Source of the DNA: Methanosarcinales archaeon
GTDB taxonomy: Archaea > Halobacteriota > Syntropharchaeia > Alkanophagales > Methanospirareceae
Assembly: GCA_003661125.1 (NCBI GenBank)
Contig: QMVO01000073.1
Span: 1-7,650 of the forward strand
Direction: 5' to 3'
Length of the DNA stretch: 7,650 nt
The notes below the pieces were generated by a model, which did no database searches, was not told the DNA's origin, and was given only the letters and a program-made list of their open reading frames with translations. Made by a program: the position numbers and the translations under genes. This document shows positions 1 to 6,234 of the stretch, piece by piece. Position 1 is the first letter of the stretch; every line of letters begins with the position of its first letter.

Positions 1-69
1 CTTCTTTGTATTTTTCGGTCAATTCAACAAGTTTATCTTTTTTACTTCACGCATTTCCTTTAGCATCAT
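1..69 (-). pseudogene. 5' end of an unidentified ORF, apparently frameshifted, running off the window
   Basis: An ATG at 69-67 overlaps the TGA (68-66) of the methyltransferase remnant in an ATGA arrangement, which is typical of coupled genes in an operon. It reads MMLKEMREVKK and then, in the same frame, INLLN and a stop at 21-19. If one A is added to the six-A run at 43-38, the reading continues instead as DKLVELTEKYKE to the window edge, which looks like ordinary charged, coding-type sequence. So either the gene is broken by a one-base deletion, or the run is an assembly error, or the short ORF is chance. A GGAGGAG motif at 95-89 lies 19 bases upstream of this ATG, which is too far for a normal Shine-Dalgarno site. 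The product is unknown. Confidence 0.3.
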
Positions 70-158
70 CCAATTTGCATATTGACTTCTCCTCCTACCA
101 TCTTTATCTCCTCCTCCGTCAGCCCGTACAAATCATAAACCAGCCTATCAATCTGTGT
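66..158 (-). pseudogene. C-terminal remnant of an Eco57I/type IIG-like DNA methyltransferase-restriction protein
   Basis: Directly after the rad50 stop, in a different frame, the minus strand reads TQIDRLVYDLYGLTEEEIKM, then VGGEVNMQIG and a stop at 68-66. The pattern IDxLVYxLYGLTEEEI is, from established knowledge, the characteristic C-terminal tail of large adenine-specific DNA methyltransferases and fused type IIG restriction-modification enzymes. Everything upstream is missing: the same frame hits a stop at 173-171, inside the rad50 coding end, and has no start codon in between. Only about 30 residues of a protein that is normally around 1000 residues survive, so it cannot be functional. 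It probably marks a deletion or recombination that joined the tail of a lost restriction-modification locus to the 3' end of rad50. The match is from memory of the motif, not from an alignment. Confidence 0.55.
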
Positions 159-159
159 A

Positions 160-2919
160 TCAACCCATCCTCACCCAGCTCACTCCTTCCTCGTCTTCCG
201 TCACCCTCAATACATACTCCATATAATCCTTCACTTCCTCTATATGCGTAATCAGAAATATCTGCCGGAACTTCTTTGAAAGCTCGTTCAACGCCGTTAT
301 AATATTCTTTTTCCGAAGCGCGTCCTGAGAGCCGAAAATCTCATCAAGAATTATAAAATTCGTTTGAATCGCACTTCTTTCCGAGACAACCGCGGAAATC
401 GCAAGCCGAAGGCAAAGATTCGCTAAATCCTCCTCACCACCTGAGAACCTGTTTATCACATATGGCGTTCCTTCGTCATAAACGAAGACGTCATAATTCT
501 CATCCAGCTCCAGCTTGCTGTACTTACCATCCGTTAACCTCCTCAGCATTTCCGATGCGTAATCAGATAGCATCGGGCGAATCATGCCCACCATGTACAC
601 CTTGAAGTCGTTCATTATGCGCTCAAGCAAATTGAGATACACTATTTCTGTCTCTTCAAGCTCCTTCTCTGCCAGTAACCTCTTCTGTTCCTCTATCTCC
701 GCCCATACACGCTCTATGTCCTTACAAACGTTCTCAAATTCGTTCTTATGCCTCAAAAGGTTTAACTTCACCTCGTTCAACTCCTCCTTCTTTCGCTCGT
801 ATCTCGCCTTCGTCTCTATATATGCCATTTTATCAAACGCTAATCCCTCTATTTGCTCCTTCAATGCTGTTATATTTGCCACCATCTTACTCTCCAGTTC
901 ACTTAACGTTCGCACGTTATTTTTTACTTCCTTCATCCTTCCTATCTCTGCTTTTAACCCGATTATCTCACGATACACCACCTCAAGGCTCTTTAGAGCG
1001 GATATAACATCTTTATATGCATTTTCATCAAATTCCACTTCTATAATGGGCGATAAATCATTCTTTATCGTCTCCAATTCCTTTCTCCAGCGTTCTAGTT
1101 CACGCATTTCGTGTACTTTTTCCACCTCTAATTCCTTCTTCTGTCTAACTTTCTTTTCAAGATCGTTTAACTTTGATATAGCCGCTTTATATGCGTCCGC
1201 GTCAAATTCAACACCTTCAAAAGGCTCCAAATCTGCTAAAATCCTCTCCAGTTCATCTTTCCAGCCTTTCAATTCTTTCTCTTCATTCTCTACCTTCACA
1301 TCCAATTCACGCTTCTTGGCTAAACGCTTATCCAGTTCCTTGTTCTCTTTTACAAGCAAGTCTTCAGTCCTTTTCTGAATGACGAGTTCCTCATTCTTAC
1401 GTTTGTACTCCTCATAACATGTACGGAATTCACCCTTTTTTGCTCTTATCTCATCACCCAACTTCCTTATCAAACTCGCGTAATGCGTCCCCAGCAGCCT
1501 TTCGCACATTGGACATTCCCCCTCGGGACCCAAATCTTCTATATTCTTCTTCTTTACCAGACTTTCCTTTGCATCCTTCTTTATTTGTGATAATGTAGAT
1601 TTAAGAGCGCCGAGCGAGGAATGGAGACTTTCCATTTGTCTTCTCACTCTTTCTTTCCTTGCCTTCACCTCTTCCAAACGCTTCTCCACATCCTTGAATT
1701 CTTTCCTCTCCTCTCGCAATGCATTTATTTTCTTCTCTCTCCCCCCTATTTCCTGTAATGCCTTTTCTTTTCTCCTCGTCAGCTCCACCTTTCGCTGATA
1801 ATTTTCTCTCAGCTCCTCCATCACCTCCTTTGCCTGTTGCTGCAATTCAAAAGCATCTTCGATACCTCTAAACCCCTCCACCTTTTCCTTCAATTCCCTT
1901 ATCCTTTCTTCTCGCTTCTTTATCTCTTCTGTGATTTTCTCTTCGCGCTTCAACAACTCTTTTTTCCGCTGATATTTCTCCCTTTTCCATTCCATCTCCT
2001 CCTTTTTTTGTTTCAACTCAAAATACTCCTCTTCCTTTCTCTCTATCTCTTCAAGCCTCCTTTTCTTATTATACAAATCCTCAAGCTCTTTTTCTTTCTC
2101 TTCCTTCCGCTTCCTTGTGTTCTCCAAGTCGCTTCTTCGCTCGCCCAGGTTACTGCTCAACTCCATGTATCTCTCATATTTCCGCGTGGCGTTTTCCAAT
2201 TCTTCTTTTGCTTCACTCGCTTCTTTCTCTTTCACCACCTTAGCGGCTTCTATTTCTTTTATAACCGGCAAAAGCTCCTCCTTTGCCTTCTCCAATTCAT
2301 TCTTCGCACTTCCGAGTACTTCTATCTTCTTTCTGCCTTCTTTATCTAAAATGGCAGCTTTTATACCCTCTATAAGCTTCTCTTTTCCTCTCTTATCCTC
2401 TCTTATTGCCTGTATACCCTTTTCTATCCTCTCTATGCCAAGCATCCGGAGCACAAGCTTTTTCCGCTCCGCAGCTTTCATTGATGACAGCGCATTCAAC
2501 TCTTTCTGCCTTGCAAAAACCGATGTAAAAAAGGACGGGTAATCCATACCTATTTTGTCCTCTACGACTTCCGTAACCTCTTCGGCGTTGTTAGTTATGA
2601 GTTTTCCATTGATAACGAGTCTTGCTTTTGGTACTAAATTCTTGCCTGACATCTCTCTTACTACTTTATAATCATCGCCTTCCAGCTCGAATTCCAGGGC
2701 AACGCTGCAAGCCTCCTGCGGAGATGCACCTTCCCTTTTTATTAGTTCTTTTGTTGTTCGTGCGGCGTGATGCCCGAACAAGACCCAGCCGATCGCTTCT
2801 ATCAAAGTCGTTTTCCCTACCCCGTTCAATCCGATGATGCCTATTATGCCATCCGGAAATTCGACATTCACATTTTTGTATTTTCGGTAATTCCTCAACG
2901 TTAGCGTTTTTAATAGCAT
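160..2919 (-). CDS. rad50: DNA double-strand break repair ATPase Rad50
   Basis: Rad50 is the SMC-like ATPase that, as a dimer with the nuclease Mre11, tethers and processes DNA ends at double-strand breaks. The 919-residue product has every expected part in order. Walker A is GLNGVGKT at 30-37, in the ABC-type N-terminal lobe. The Q-loop glutamine is Q138. A long charged coiled coil runs from about 150 to 465, followed by the zinc hook CPMC at 469-472, and a returning coil from about 475 to 780. The signature motif is FSGGEED at 825-831, Walker B is FIILDE at 855-860, the D-loop is GSQD at 863-866, and the switch histidine is H892 in LITH. The length is slightly above the usual 850-900. Both coil arms carry a 58-residue tandem repeat (separate entries). 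The ATG follows a GGTG only two bases upstream, so a short-leader or leaderless mRNA is plausible. The gene is divergent from a kinase, and mre11 is adjacent on neither side, unlike the common archaeal herA-mre11-rad50-nurA order. The identification is firm. Confidence 0.97.
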   Translation of the reverse strand: MLLKTLTLRNYRKYKNVNVEFPDGIIGIIGLNGVGKTTLIEAIGWVLFGHHAARTTKELIKREGASPQEACSVALEFELEGDDYKVVREMSGKNLVPKARLVINGKLITNNAEEVTEVVEDKIGMDYPSFFTSVFARQKELNALSSMKAAERKKLVLRMLGIERIEKGIQAIREDKRGKEKLIEGIKAAILDKEGRKKIEVLGSAKNELEKAKEELLPVIKEIEAAKVVKEKEASEAKEELENATRKYERYMELSSNLGERRSDLENTRKRKEEKEKELEDLYNKKRRLEEIERKEEEYFELKQKKEEMEWKREKYQRKKELLKREEKITEEIKKREERIRELKEKVEGFRGIEDAFELQQQAKEVMEELRENYQRKVELTRRKEKALQEIGGREKKINALREERKEFKDVEKRLEEVKARKERVRRQMESLHSSLGALKSTLSQIKKDAKESLVKKKNIEDLGPEGECPMCERLLGTHYASLIRKLGDEIRAKKGEFRTCYEEYKRKNEELVIQKRTEDLLVKENKELDKRLAKKRELDVKVENEEKELKGWKDELERILADLEPFEGVEFDADAYKAAISKLNDLEKKVRQKKELEVEKVHEMRELERWRKELETIKNDLSPIIEVEFDENAYKDVISALKSLEVVYREIIGLKAEIGRMKEVKNNVRTLSELESKMVANITALKEQIEGLAFDKMAYIETKARYERKKEELNEVKLNLLRHKNEFENVCKDIERVWAEIEEQKRLLAEKELEETEIVYLNLLERIMNDFKVYMVGMIRPMLSDYASEMLRRLTDGKYSKLELDENYDVFVYDEGTPYVINRFSGGEEDLANLCLRLAISAVVSERSAIQTNFIILDEIFGSQDALRKKNIITALNELSKKFRQIFLITHIEEVKDYMEYVLRVTEDEEGVSWVRMG
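928..1275 (-). repeat. 58-residue tandem repeat in the descending coil of Rad50
   Basis: Residues 549-606 and 607-664 of Rad50 align without gaps at a spacing of 58 residues (174 bp). They share an EL-x-x-W start, a DL-x-P step and a V-E-F-D-x-x-A-Y-K core. By hand I count 24 identities in the first 49 positions. A weaker third unit follows, with core AFDKMAY at 694-700 and an FD-to-FD spacing of 65. Copies are diverged at DNA level, so this is an old duplication kept as protein. Segments with FDxxxY are common in archaeal Rad50/SbcC coils, so part of this may be a family-wide feature. Confidence 0.7.
1648..1995 (-). repeat. 58-residue tandem repeat in the ascending coil of Rad50
   Basis: Residues 309-366 and 367-424 of Rad50 align without gaps at a spacing of exactly 58 residues (174 bp). 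Both begin with ME, carry YQRK and EL early, then RE, an isoleucine and leucine ladder, and a phenylalanine at offset 42. By hand I count 23 identities in the first 50 positions. Lys/Glu-rich coils give some background identity, but the shared YQRK and the gap-free register are more than composition predicts. The spacing equals that of the repeat in the opposite arm. Confidence 0.65.
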
Positions 2920-2950
2920 GGCACCATCTCTACATTTTACTATTTTTTAG

Positions 2951-2958
2951 CATATATG
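2951..2958. promoter_or_regulatory. Palindromic TATA-like element between divergent rad50 and the kinase gene
   Basis: CATATATG lies in the 77 bp gap between the two divergent start codons and is its own reverse complement. It is 39 bases from the kinase ATG and 32 from the rad50 ATG. With the usual archaeal distance of about 25 bases from TATA box to transcription start, initiation would fall near 2980 (plus) and 2928 (minus), giving very short leaders. No clear BRE is seen and the assignment rests on position and composition only. Confidence 0.4.
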
Positions 2959-2996
2959 TCTTTGTGTTCATTTTCTATGATAAGAAAAAGTAGTCC

Positions 2997-3974
2997 ATGG
3001 CGGCTAAGCAAAAAGGAACCCTTGCGGGAAGGGGAAAAGTAGATTATGATGTGGTTCTCATAGGCGACGTGTTCTTTGACATAGCTACGATGCCAGTTCG
3101 AGATTATCCCGAGCGTGATAGGCAGATGGGCTGTGAATTCATGCTCAGCATAGGTGGTCAAGCAGGGAACTGCGCTGCTACTTGTGCTTCCCTGGGATTA
3201 AATACCGCTCTTGTTTGCAAGACAGGCAGTGATGTACTTTCAAAATGGATAATATCGGAGTTACAAAAATCGGGCGTCGACTGTTTCGCCACGACATCCG
3301 AGCTTCCGTATCCCGGGATAACGGTGAGCATATCTTTTGAAGACGGCAGCAGGTCAATGCTGTCAGACCGTGGAGCAAATTTAGACCTTAAGCGAGAAGA
3401 TATAGAATTCGATCTGCTGACGAGAACCCGATTTTTGATGCGTGCCGGTCACTGGAACACCGAGGGGCTTTTCACGACAAATGAGAAAATACTCCGCGTT
3501 GCAAAATCCGCAGGCGTTTATACCGGTGTAGATATAGGGTGGAGTGCATACCTTGGGTGGACTGAAGCTGTAAGACAAACGGTTTTTGATTTCCTCCCTT
3601 ATGTCGATTTCCTTTTTGTTAACGAAGCTGAGATAAGGGGATTGAGTGGGAAGGAGAGAGGCGAGCATGAATTGTTAGAAAGAGGGTGCGAAAACGTTAT
3701 CGTTCACAGGGGTGCAAAGGGTTCGTCCTGGATAAACCGGGATTTTGAGTTACACTGCCCTGCGTTTAAAGTGAAGCCGGTAAGTCCAACTGGTGTAGGA
3801 GATGTGTTCAACGCAGGTTTTATATACGCCTTCCTGGAAGGGAAGGACGTAGAGGGGTGTTTAAGATTTGCCAATGCCTGTGCTGCAATACATATAAGTA
3901 AAAAAAGATGGGGGAATGTATTTCCTGCAATAAAGGATGTGGAGGTGTTAATTAATATTAATAATATCAAATAG
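2997..3974 (+). CDS. PfkB/ribokinase-family carbohydrate or nucleoside kinase, substrate unknown
   Basis: This 325-residue cytosolic protein belongs to the ribokinase/PfkB superfamily, which transfers a phosphate from ATP to a hydroxyl of a sugar, nucleoside or related compound. The first strand YDVVLIGDVFFDIA is at 17-30. The N-terminal glycine motif IGGQAGNCA is at 52-60, the FVNEAE motif of the family is at 207-212, and the C-terminal signature SPTGVGDVFNAGF is at 263-275. There GVGD forms the anion hole and D269 is the expected catalytic base. The length is typical. About 16 residues precede the first strand, but no better start with a ribosome site is seen. The ATG at 2997 lacks a Shine-Dalgarno site, which fits a short leader. 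Only 16 bases separate it from pdaD, so the two are probably cotranscribed. That could hint at a substrate linked to arginine/agmatine or polyamine metabolism, but nothing in the sequence proves it. Confidence 0.88.
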   Translation: MAAKQKGTLAGRGKVDYDVVLIGDVFFDIATMPVRDYPERDRQMGCEFMLSIGGQAGNCAATCASLGLNTALVCKTGSDVLSKWIISELQKSGVDCFATTSELPYPGITVSISFEDGSRSMLSDRGANLDLKREDIEFDLLTRTRFLMRAGHWNTEGLFTTNEKILRVAKSAGVYTGVDIGWSAYLGWTEAVRQTVFDFLPYVDFLFVNEAEIRGLSGKERGEHELLERGCENVIVHRGAKGSSWINRDFELHCPAFKVKPVSPTGVGDVFNAGFIYAFLEGKDVEGCLRFANACAAIHISKKRWGNVFPAIKDVEVLININNIK

Positions 3975-3990
3975 CAATAGAAAAGCAGAA

Positions 3991-4518
3991 ATGAGAAAAG
4001 AAAGATTGATACCAAAGGCGTTTTTCGTTACTTCCGGCGTGGGTATGGATGCCGAACAAGCTAACGCTTTCGACCTCGCTCTGTGCGATGCAGGCATAAG
4101 CGAATGCAATTTGGTGGAGGTATCGTCCATACTTCCAGCGGACGCAGTCGAAACAGAACGGGACAAAGTGACGATAATACCCGGTGAAATAACCTATTGT
4201 GTGATGTCAAGAGCAGATGGAAAGGCAGGCGAGGTCATTGGTGCCGGTATAGGATATGGCTGGATAGTGAAAGAAAATGAGGAGGGGGTGGAGCAAAGGG
4301 ACCTCGGTATCATCTGCGAGCATCATGGGCATTATTCGAGAGAATATCTGATGGAGAAGATTAGAGAGAAGTTATACAGGATGATTGAAGCCCGGACTCC
4401 TGGTAAGAAAATAAAAACGGGCATAGAGGTAGAGGGAAAGAAGACAGAAGTGAAGTCTGTAGTGGTAGAAGAGGGTAAATTCGGCTCCGTAGTTGTGGCA
4501 CTGGTGTTTGTATTTTAA
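3991..4518 (+). CDS. pdaD: Pyruvoyl-dependent arginine decarboxylase (self-cleaving proenzyme)
   Basis: PdaD converts arginine to agmatine and CO2, the entry to polyamine synthesis in euryarchaea; agmatine is also used to modify the wobble base of an isoleucine tRNA. The 175-residue product matches the family from NAFDLALCDAG (25-35) through NLVEVSSILP (40-49). In the Methanocaldococcus enzyme, the proenzyme cleaves between the two serines of the same SSI-x-P motif, so cleavage here would be between S45 and S46, with S46 becoming the pyruvoyl group of the larger chain. E110 in GIICEHHG corresponds to the conserved glutamate near the active site. The protein is about 10 residues longer than the M. 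jannaschii one, with a charged 130-155 segment. No convincing Shine-Dalgarno site precedes the ATG. The stop lies about 30 bases before the radA TATA element, so the unit probably ends here. Confidence 0.93.
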   Translation: MRKERLIPKAFFVTSGVGMDAEQANAFDLALCDAGISECNLVEVSSILPADAVETERDKVTIIPGEITYCVMSRADGKAGEVIGAGIGYGWIVKENEEGVEQRDLGIICEHHGHYSREYLMEKIREKLYRMIEARTPGKKIKTGIEVEGKKTEVKSVVVEEGKFGSVVVALVFVF

Positions 4519-4548
4519 TTAAGTAAATAAAGGTTTAAATGTCTGGTG

Positions 4549-4558
4549 TATATAAATA
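4549..4558 (+). promoter_or_regulatory. TATA box of radA
   Basis: TATATAAATA is a good match to the archaeal TATA consensus and stands in the 77 bp gap after pdaD. A start site 25 or so bases downstream, near 4576-4580, would leave a leader just long enough to include the GGTGATG ribosome site. This suggests radA has its own promoter even though it follows pdaD in the same direction. Confidence 0.6.
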
Positions 4559-4581
4559 AATCCAATGGTAATGCGATAAAA

Positions 4582-4588
4582 GGTGATG
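4582..4588 (+). promoter_or_regulatory. Shine-Dalgarno site that fixes the GTG start of radA
   Basis: GGTGATG pairs with the archaeal 16S rRNA 3' end (core complement GGAGGTGATC) and stands 7 bases before the GTG at 4596. The ATG contained within the motif (4586) is out of frame with radA, so the GTG is the supported start. It is the clearest ribosome site in the window. Confidence 0.65.
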
Positions 4589-4595
4589 AGAGAAA

Positions 4596-5543
4596 GTGGA
4601 CTTAGAGGATTTACCTGGTATTGGACCTGCAATAGCAGAGAAATTGCGTGAAGCTGGCTTAAATTCGCTGGAAGCGATAGCTGTGGCGTCGCCAGCGGAG
4701 CTGGTGGCAACTGCCGAGATAGGAGAAGCAACCGCAGCAAAGATAATAAACGCTGCGAGGGAAGCCGCGGACATCGGCGGGTTTGAGACCGGTGATAGGA
4801 TATTGGAAAGGCGGCAGGGGATAGGCAAGTTAACCACAGGGTCAAAATCTTTTGATAATCTGTTAGGTGGCGGTCTTGAGACGCAAGCGATGACCGAGTT
4901 TTATGGTGAATTCGGCAGTGGGAAGACGCAAATAGCACACCAGCTCGCCGTAAACGTGCAGTTACCGCCGGAGAAAGGGGGTTTAAACGGCTCCGCTATA
5001 ATGATAGATACTGAAAATACGTTTAGACCGGAAAGGATAAAGGAGATGGCTGCGGGTGCTGGACTTGATTTTGAGGACGTGCTTAAAAATATACACGTGG
5101 CTCGTGCTTATAACTCAAATCATCAGATATTGCTGGTAGAGAAGGCGAGTGAGCTTGCAGAGGAACTGAAGAATACGGAAAAGCCTATACGGTTGATGAT
5201 AATAGATTCGGCGACGGCACATTTCAGAAGTGAGTATGTAGGAAGGGGAACGCTGGCAGACAGGCAGCAGAAGATAAATAAGCATTTACACGACGCTCTT
5301 AAGTTTGCAGACCTGAATAACGCAGTGGTTATGATTACCAACCAGGTGATGGTGAGACCGGACGCGTTCTTCGGCGACCCGACAAGACCCATAGGTGGAC
5401 ATATAGTGGGGCATACCGCCACTTTCAGGATATATTTGAGAAAGTCAAAAGGTGAGAAGAGAATAGCAAAATTAGTTGATTCCCCTAACCTACCGGAAGC
5501 TGAAGCAGTATTCTCTGTATTTTCGGAAGGAATCAGGGATTAA
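4596..5543 (+). CDS. radA: DNA repair and recombination protein RadA
   Basis: RadA is the archaeal RecA/Rad51 recombinase. It forms filaments on single-stranded DNA and drives strand exchange in homologous repair. The 315-residue product opens with the helix-hairpin-helix domain (LPGIGPAIAEKL at 6-17, with a second hairpin around EIGEATAAKI at 41-50). It continues through the linker GGFETGD at 61-67, whose phenylalanine is a candidate for the polymerisation contact, and then the RecA core. Walker A is GEFGSGKT at 104-111, Walker B is LMIIDS at 200-205, the DNA-binding loops lie around 210-225 and 252-275, and the ATP-cap aspartate/proline is DPTRPIGGH at 261-269. There is no intein and the length is usual. 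It starts at GTG behind a strong Shine-Dalgarno site and TATA box. It converges tail to tail with the CBS gene across 48 bp in which I see nothing more. Confidence 0.97.
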   Translation: MDLEDLPGIGPAIAEKLREAGLNSLEAIAVASPAELVATAEIGEATAAKIINAAREAADIGGFETGDRILERRQGIGKLTTGSKSFDNLLGGGLETQAMTEFYGEFGSGKTQIAHQLAVNVQLPPEKGGLNGSAIMIDTENTFRPERIKEMAAGAGLDFEDVLKNIHVARAYNSNHQILLVEKASELAEELKNTEKPIRLMIIDSATAHFRSEYVGRGTLADRQQKINKHLHDALKFADLNNAVVMITNQVMVRPDAFFGDPTRPIGGHIVGHTATFRIYLRKSKGEKRIAKLVDSPNLPEAEAVFSVFSEGIRD

Positions 5544-5591
5544 AATAAAGGTGCGCACTGAACGAGTTAGGCATCTGATCAGGGAACGATT

Positions 5592-6164
5592 TCATTCGAC
5601 TCCCATCTCCATCTCTTCTTTGCAAGTTTCACACACCATCAGCCCACCTTTCAGTTCTAAGTCATTCGAGAAACTTCCGCATTTTTCACATATTCCCTGT
5701 CCCATTCCTTCACCTTCACCCTCTTTCCCCAGTATCTCTCTTTCCACGTTCATCTCTATTAACTCCTCCAGTATCGTATTCATCTCTGCCGAAACAGATA
5801 TTATATCCACATCTGCCACTATGCCTACCAGCTTTCCATCTTCTATTACCGGTATCTTTCTTATTTTTTCCCTCGCCATTTTCTTCGCTATATCCGATAA
5901 AGAGTCATTAAGGGATGCAGTTATCAAGTTTGTAGTCATTATGTCCTTCAGTTTCATACTGCTGGGTGTTATGTCTTTACTTACCAGCTCTCTGATTATA
6001 TCCCCCTGTGTAACTATTCCCACCGGTTCATCGTTATTAAGCACCACAATGCTATCCACATCGTATTTCTTCATCAGCTTCGCCGCTTCCATCACTGTTA
6101 AGTCCTTATCCCCTTTTACTACCTCACGCACCATTACATCCCTCAGCGGTATATCTGTCTCCAT
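5592..6164 (-). CDS. Tandem CBS-domain protein with C-terminal zinc ribbon
   Basis: The 190-residue protein has two CBS domains in tandem, about 7-62 and 70-127. Each shows the usual pattern of an opening VMVREVV or IMTTNLI strand, an A-A/I-A helix, and a GIVT-x-x-DII or GIVADVDI close. CBS pairs form a cleft that binds adenosine compounds such as AMP, ATP or S-adenosylmethionine and act as energy sensors. After a glycine/glutamate-rich linker (147-157) comes a four-cysteine zinc ribbon with C159, C162, C178 and C181. No catalytic domain is present, so it is probably a regulator acting on a protein or nucleic acid partner through the ribbon. The partner is unknown. The protein is cytosolic, with no membrane segment. 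The gene converges on radA and diverges from apgM over 70 bp. A weak GTGAGA lies upstream of the ATG. Confidence 0.9.
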   Translation of the reverse strand: METDIPLRDVMVREVVKGDKDLTVMEAAKLMKKYDVDSIVVLNNDEPVGIVTQGDIIRELVSKDITPSSMKLKDIMTTNLITASLNDSLSDIAKKMAREKIRKIPVIEDGKLVGIVADVDIISVSAEMNTILEELIEMNVEREILGKEGEGEGMGQGICEKCGSFSNDLELKGGLMVCETCKEEMEMGVE

Positions 6165-6196
6165 CTGCTCTCACAATTATAATATATGAAGAATAA

Positions 6197-6208
6197 TTTA
6201 AATATAAA
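6197..6208. promoter_or_regulatory. AT-rich, near-palindromic TATA element between the CBS gene and apgM
   Basis: TTTAAATATAAA reads on the minus strand as TTTATATTTAAA, so both directions present a TATA-like box. It is 33 bases from the CBS start codon and 27 from the apgM start codon. This allows a leader of roughly 10 bases for the CBS gene and an almost leaderless apgM transcript. A second AT run, TATATTATAA on the minus strand at 6186-6177, is too close to the CBS ATG to act as its TATA box. Confidence 0.4.
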
Positions 6209-6234
6209 TTTAGTTAGTTTAGTGAAAAGGAAGG

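Noticed and set aside
584..1378. 264-codon open frame on the plus strand opposite rad50, plus several shorter ones (for example 1837-2349 and 2117-2542)
   Set aside because: These are antisense to the Lys/Glu-rich coiled coil, whose codons read as Ser/Phe/Leu-rich in reverse. Composition is low-complexity with no recognisable domain, and rad50 is certain.
3051..3053. GTG at codon 19 as an alternative start for the PfkB kinase, behind GGGAAGGGG at 3026-3034
   Set aside because: The purine motif is about 16 bases away, too far, and starting there would cut into the first beta strand of the fold.
4519..4938. Minus-strand open frames over the radA 5' end and promoter
   Set aside because: They cover a certain RadA coding region and its TATA and ribosome sites. 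The predicted proteins have no recognisable motif.
5476..6189. 237-codon Ser/Ile/Thr-rich open frame on the plus strand across the CBS gene
   Set aside because: It is the complement of the CBS coding frame. The minus-strand reading has two clear CBS domains and a zinc ribbon, while the plus reading has no family features and overlaps the radA end.
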